A DNA stretch of 64,000 nt, taken from NCBI GenBank assembly GCA_009772935.1, contig WOUR01000020.1, forward strand, positions 1 to 64,000. Direction: 5' to 3'. Below the pieces are notes generated by a model. The model ran no database searches. It was not told the DNA's origin and was given only the letters and a program-made list of their open reading frames with translations. The stretch comes from Rhodospirillaceae bacterium. GTDB taxonomy: Bacteria > Pseudomonadota > Alphaproteobacteria > Reyranellales > Reyranellaceae. This document shows, in pieces, positions 63,459 through 64,000 of the stretch (positions are counted from its first letter, which is position 1; each line of letters begins with the position of its first letter). The position numbers were made by a program, and so were the translations under genes.

Positions 63459-64000
63459 TTGGATACGCTGATCCCGTCCGCCGATCTCGCCGGCGACCCG
63501 GCCGTGATTTCCCGTGCCGAGGCCCTGCGGCCGGCCGTCGAGGCCGCCTCCAACGAGATCGAGGAGACGCGCCGGCTGCCGCCGGCGCTGCTCGACAAGC
63601 TCCACGAAGCACGGATGTTCCGCCTGCTGCTGCCGAGATCGTCGGACGGGATCGAGACTGATCCCGTGACCTTCTTCCATGTGATAGAGACGATCGCCCG
63701 CGGCGACGCCTCGACCGCCTGGTGCCTGAGCCAGGCCGGCGGCTGCGCCATGTCGGCGGCCTATCTCGACCTGCCGGTCGCCCGCGCGATCTTCGGCGAC
63801 GATCCGCGCGCCGTGCTGGCCTGGGGCCCCGGCCCGAAAGTCAAAGCCTTCGAATGCGAAGGCGGGTACCGCGTGACCGGCATCTGGGCCTTCGCGTCTG
63901 GCGGCCGTCACGCCACCTGGCTGGGCGCCCACTGCCCGATCTTCAAGGCAGACGGCTCGCCGCGTCTGGACGAAATCGGCCGGCAGCAGGAGCGCACCAT
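63459..64000 (+). CDS. Acyl-CoA dehydrogenase-like flavoprotein, N-terminal part (runs off the window)
   Basis: About 180 residues are present and the gene continues past the end, which is why the track omits it. AGGAGG at 63447-63452 abuts the ATG at 63453 but is 6 bases from an in-frame TTG at 63459, so TTG is the more likely start. The helical N-terminal domain ('RRLPPALLDKLHEARMFRLLLP'), 'IARGDASTAWCLSQAGG' and 'GYRVTGIWAFASGG' match acyl-CoA-dehydrogenase/flavin monooxygenase (HsaA-like) enzymes. The substrate is unknown. Confidence 0.85.
   Translation, partial: MDTLIPSADLAGDPAVISRAEALRPAVEAASNEIEETRRLPPALLDKLHEARMFRLLLPRSSDGIETDPVTFFHVIETIARGDASTAWCLSQAGGCAMSAAYLDLPVARAIFGDDPRAVLAWGPGPKVKAFECEGGYRVTGIWAFASGGRHATWLGAHCPIFKADGSPRLDEIGRQQERT

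Overview
The window is GC-rich, gene-dense bacterial DNA, almost certainly chromosomal and from an alphaproteobacterium. Evidence for this is an NAD-dependent homospermidine synthase next to a type III-fold ornithine decarboxylase, an argD-argF-hslO block, a bacterial sphingolipid (ceramide) cluster, TRAP and Ugp-type transporters, and dense PAS/hybrid-kinase signalling. The genus cannot be fixed from sequence alone. I saw no rRNA, tRNA, CRISPR array, insertion sequence or phage gene.

Layout. 1-94 is the tail of a probable autotransporter barrel. 341-6186 (minus) is a glycerol-3-phosphate / glycerophosphodiester uptake operon, ugpQ-ugpB-ugpA-ugpE-ugpC, translationally coupled at its end to a fumarylacetoacetate-hydrolase-family gene; a PhoB-box-like site lies before ugpB and a folded palindromic element lies between ugpB and ugpA. 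6271-10847 (plus) holds an SDR, an NhaD-like antiporter and the two membrane subunits of a TRAP transporter. 11002-14877 holds a PRMT-like methyltransferase, a TonB-like protein, a sulfotransferase and a putative beta-barrel protein.

14889-31707 is a large signalling island. It contains a membrane dCache-PAS-GAF protein without an output domain, two exported ClpP-like (COG3904-type) proteins, a soluble hybrid kinase with about eight PAS domains, three stand-alone receiver proteins, a receiver fused to a MarR-like winged helix, a membrane sensor kinase coupled to a low-molecular-weight tyrosine-phosphatase homologue whose nucleophilic Cys is Ser, and a second hybrid kinase.

31969-34637 (minus) makes polyamines (odc, hss). 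Its leader carries an unannotated short ORF with a strong ribosome-binding site and several hairpins, which looks like leader-peptide control. 35063-42729 (minus) is a compact ceramide operon (aasR-cerR-acpR-spt-metallophosphoesterase-bcerS-MFS). 42912-46276 (plus) is argD-argF and hslO. 46354-52717 (minus) is a second sugar-type ABC importer with a TauD-like dioxygenase and a LysR regulator. 53389-55262 (minus) is a zinc alcohol dehydrogenase plus an SDR. 55372-62205 (plus) is a transglutaminase / DUF2126 / circularly permuted ATP-grasp-alpha-E system predicted to make or modify a peptide. The window closes with an isocitrate-lyase-superfamily enzyme, a small degenerate ORF and the start of an acyl-CoA-dehydrogenase-like gene.

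The best leads are the Cys-to-Ser phosphatase homologue in the signalling island, the odc leader ORF, and the uncharacterised members (phosphoesterase, MFS) of the ceramide operon.
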